From: Actinopolymorpha pittospori
GTDB lineage: Bacteria > Actinomycetota > Actinomycetes > Propionibacteriales > Actinopolymorphaceae
Assembly (NCBI RefSeq): GCF_014873875.1
Contig: NZ_JADBEM010000001.1
Span: 2,108,001 to 2,172,000, forward strand
Length of the DNA stretch: 64,000 nucleotides
Reading direction: 5' to 3'
Below the pieces are notes generated by a model. It saw nothing but the letters and a program-made list of their open reading frames with translations, was not told the DNA's origin and made no database searches. A program made the position numbers and the translations under genes. Shown here in pieces: positions 63,853 through 64,000 of the stretch; positions within the stretch are counted from its first letter, which is position 1; every line of letters begins with the position of its first letter.

Positions 63853-64000
63853 GCGGCGCGGATCCTTCGTACTGGTGCCCGTTCGCATGGCTGCCTCCGG
63901 GAGAGGTGCACGCCGGCGTCCTGGTGGAGGTCGAGGGAACCCGCATCACGTCGGTTCGGACCGGTGTCTCCGACCCGCCCGCGGCCGCCGTCCAGCTGCC
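63849..64000 (+). CDS. hutF: Formimidoylglutamate deiminase, 5' partial
   Basis: It starts at ATG 63849 overlapping the M20 stop and runs off the window. The visible 50 residues (SYWCPFAWLPPGEVHAGVLV then EVEGTRITSVRTG) match the N-terminus of HutF-type amidohydrolases. It is the branch of histidine degradation that deiminates formimidoylglutamate to formylglutamate. The metal-binding residues lie outside the window. Confidence 0.8.
   Translation, partial: MSGADPSYWCPFAWLPPGEVHAGVLVEVEGTRITSVRTGVSDPPAAAVQL

Noticed and set aside
1..64000. CRISPR arrays, rRNA genes and riboswitches
   Set aside because: No regularly spaced repeats of CRISPR type and no rRNA-like or known riboswitch-like sequence were seen in the window.

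Overview
The window is high-GC actinomycete DNA. The support is GC-rich codon third positions, GTG and TTG starts, two probable leaderless promoters, an actinobacterial dcd/tRNA-Gly neighbourhood, a DUF222-HNH gene and a Streptomyces-like hut order. The genus cannot be fixed from the sequence; a Propionibacteriales-type soil actinomycete is a guess.

Layout. Positions 1-3400 hold a two-component system (OmpR-type regulator and histidine kinase, overlapping by 85 bp) followed by a membrane-anchored D-Ala-D-Ala carboxypeptidase. From 3650 to about 34640 lies a long run of small stand-alone genes: GNAT acetyltransferases, DinB/DUF664 proteins, aminoglycoside-phosphotransferase-like kinases, RibD/DHFR-like reductases, alpha/beta hydrolases, VOC proteins and SAM methyltransferases. 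Inside this run, an IS1380-type element (20117-21791) has split one acetyltransferase gene, an ArsR-VOC operon starts at a self-operator promoter, and an ECF41-type sigma factor is divergent from a carboxymuconolactone-decarboxylase/epimerase pair. Both sides of that divergent region carry a recognisable ECF41 promoter.

Positions 34731-45200 look like a mosaic island ending at an intact tRNA-Gly(CCC) gene. They contain a decapitated LuxR gene, three partial copies of the tRNA 3' end or its downstream flank, a HAD phosphatase, a HEAT-like protein, a histidine phosphatase, a PP2C-like remnant, two identical 2094-bp insertion sequences in inverted orientation, and a second IS1380-type element. 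No integrase was found.

From 45323 on the DNA looks like ordinary chromosome: dcd, a three-domain SRPBCC protein, an EEP-family hydrolase, an RHH/DUF4097/small-protein operon, a membrane-bound Fe-S oxidoreductase, a complete OpuC-type compatible-solute ABC transporter, a YeeE/YedE sulfur transporter behind a possible leader peptide, and a histidine-utilisation cluster (hutH, hutU, an M20 amidohydrolase, and the start of hutF running off the end).

Five conserved genes are each broken by what looks like one missing base in or next to a short G/C run (near 759, 5426, 8111, 26636 and 31515). That pattern points to a sequencing or assembly problem rather than five independent pseudogenes, and any gene-loss conclusion here should allow for it.
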